In this document: positions 6,127 through 6,170 of the stretch, in pieces | How the letters are laid out: each line of letters opens with the position of its first letter | Position numbering within the stretch: the first letter of the stretch is position 1 | Assembly (NCBI GenBank): GCA_013695395.1 | Contig: JACDAP010000188.1 | Location: forward strand, 1 to 6,170 | From: Solirubrobacterales bacterium | GTDB taxonomy: Bacteria; Actinomycetota; Thermoleophilia; Solirubrobacterales; Solirubrobacteraceae | Direction: 5' to 3' | DNA length: 6,170 nucleotides | Notes under the pieces: generated by a model | What the model saw: only the letters and a program-made list of their open reading frames with translations | Database searches by the model: none | Told to the model about the DNA's origin: nothing | Position numbers and translations under genes: made by a program

Positions 6127-6170
6127 GGGCGGCTCAGCGGGGAGAGCCCGCCCTGCGAGGAGTACGGGGT
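6123..6170 (-). CDS. C-terminal 15 codons of the upstream gene, probably mreD by context
   Basis: Only the tail of this gene is inside the window. The frame reads TPYSSQGGLSPLSRP and ends at TGA (6125-6123), overlapping the mrdA GTG start by four bases (GTGA). None of the 10 A/T bases in these 15 codons is at a third position, which marks this as the coding frame; a competing frame ends at TGA 6136-6134 but has poorer codon structure. The residues themselves identify nothing. In many bacteria mreD or mreC directly precedes mrdA-rodA, so mreD is the likeliest identity. A C-terminal tail of mreC or an unrelated gene cannot be excluded. Confidence 0.55.
   Translation of the reverse strand, partial: TPYSSQGGLSPLSRP

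Overview
This is a GC-rich chromosomal window in which every supported gene lies on the minus strand. They form one tightly packed run, read from the right edge to the left edge. Third codon positions are almost all G or C. GTG and TTG starts are common. The layout (PBP2 and RodA, then RNase E/G, L21, L27) matches an Actinomycetota-type chromosome. I would guess a deep-branching rod-shaped lineage such as Thermoleophilia, but that is inference from GC content, gene order and protein style, not a proven placement.

Layout in the direction of transcription: the last 15 codons of an upstream gene (6170-6123, probably mreD by context); mrdA, the class B transpeptidase PBP2 (6126-4039); rodA, its SEDS glycosyltransferase partner (4042-2840); an RNase E/G endoribonuclease (2826-784); rplU for ribosomal protein bL21 (759-451); rpmA for bL27 (446-141); and the start of an unrecognised hydrophobic protein that runs off the left edge (136-1). 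The three leftmost gene starts are ATG (rplU), ATG (rpmA) and a probable GTG. No gap exceeds 24 bases between recognised genes, and there is no stretch of 300 bases without a gene. I see no tRNA, rRNA, CRISPR array, insertion sequence or convincing intrinsic terminator.

The genes fall into two functional blocks. PBP2 and RodA are the core peptidoglycan synthase of the elongasome: RodA polymerises lipid II and PBP2 cross-links the strands. The RNase, L21 and L27 genes concern RNA processing and 50S ribosome assembly. The same blocks lie near each other in Streptomyces chromosomes, so the neighbourhood is known in outline. The unusual aspect here is the compactness. The upstream gene to mrdA and mrdA to rodA junctions are both 4-base GTGA overlaps without a visible Shine-Dalgarno. 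The rodA to RNase junction has its Shine-Dalgarno overlapping the rodA stop codon.

I found no evidence for a wholly new system. The points most worth a second look are a TRAM-like domain plus acidic/basic tail at the C-terminus of the RNase, a two-cysteine insertion in PBP2, an atypical loop in RodA, and an unknown membrane-like gene after rpmA where obg is often found.
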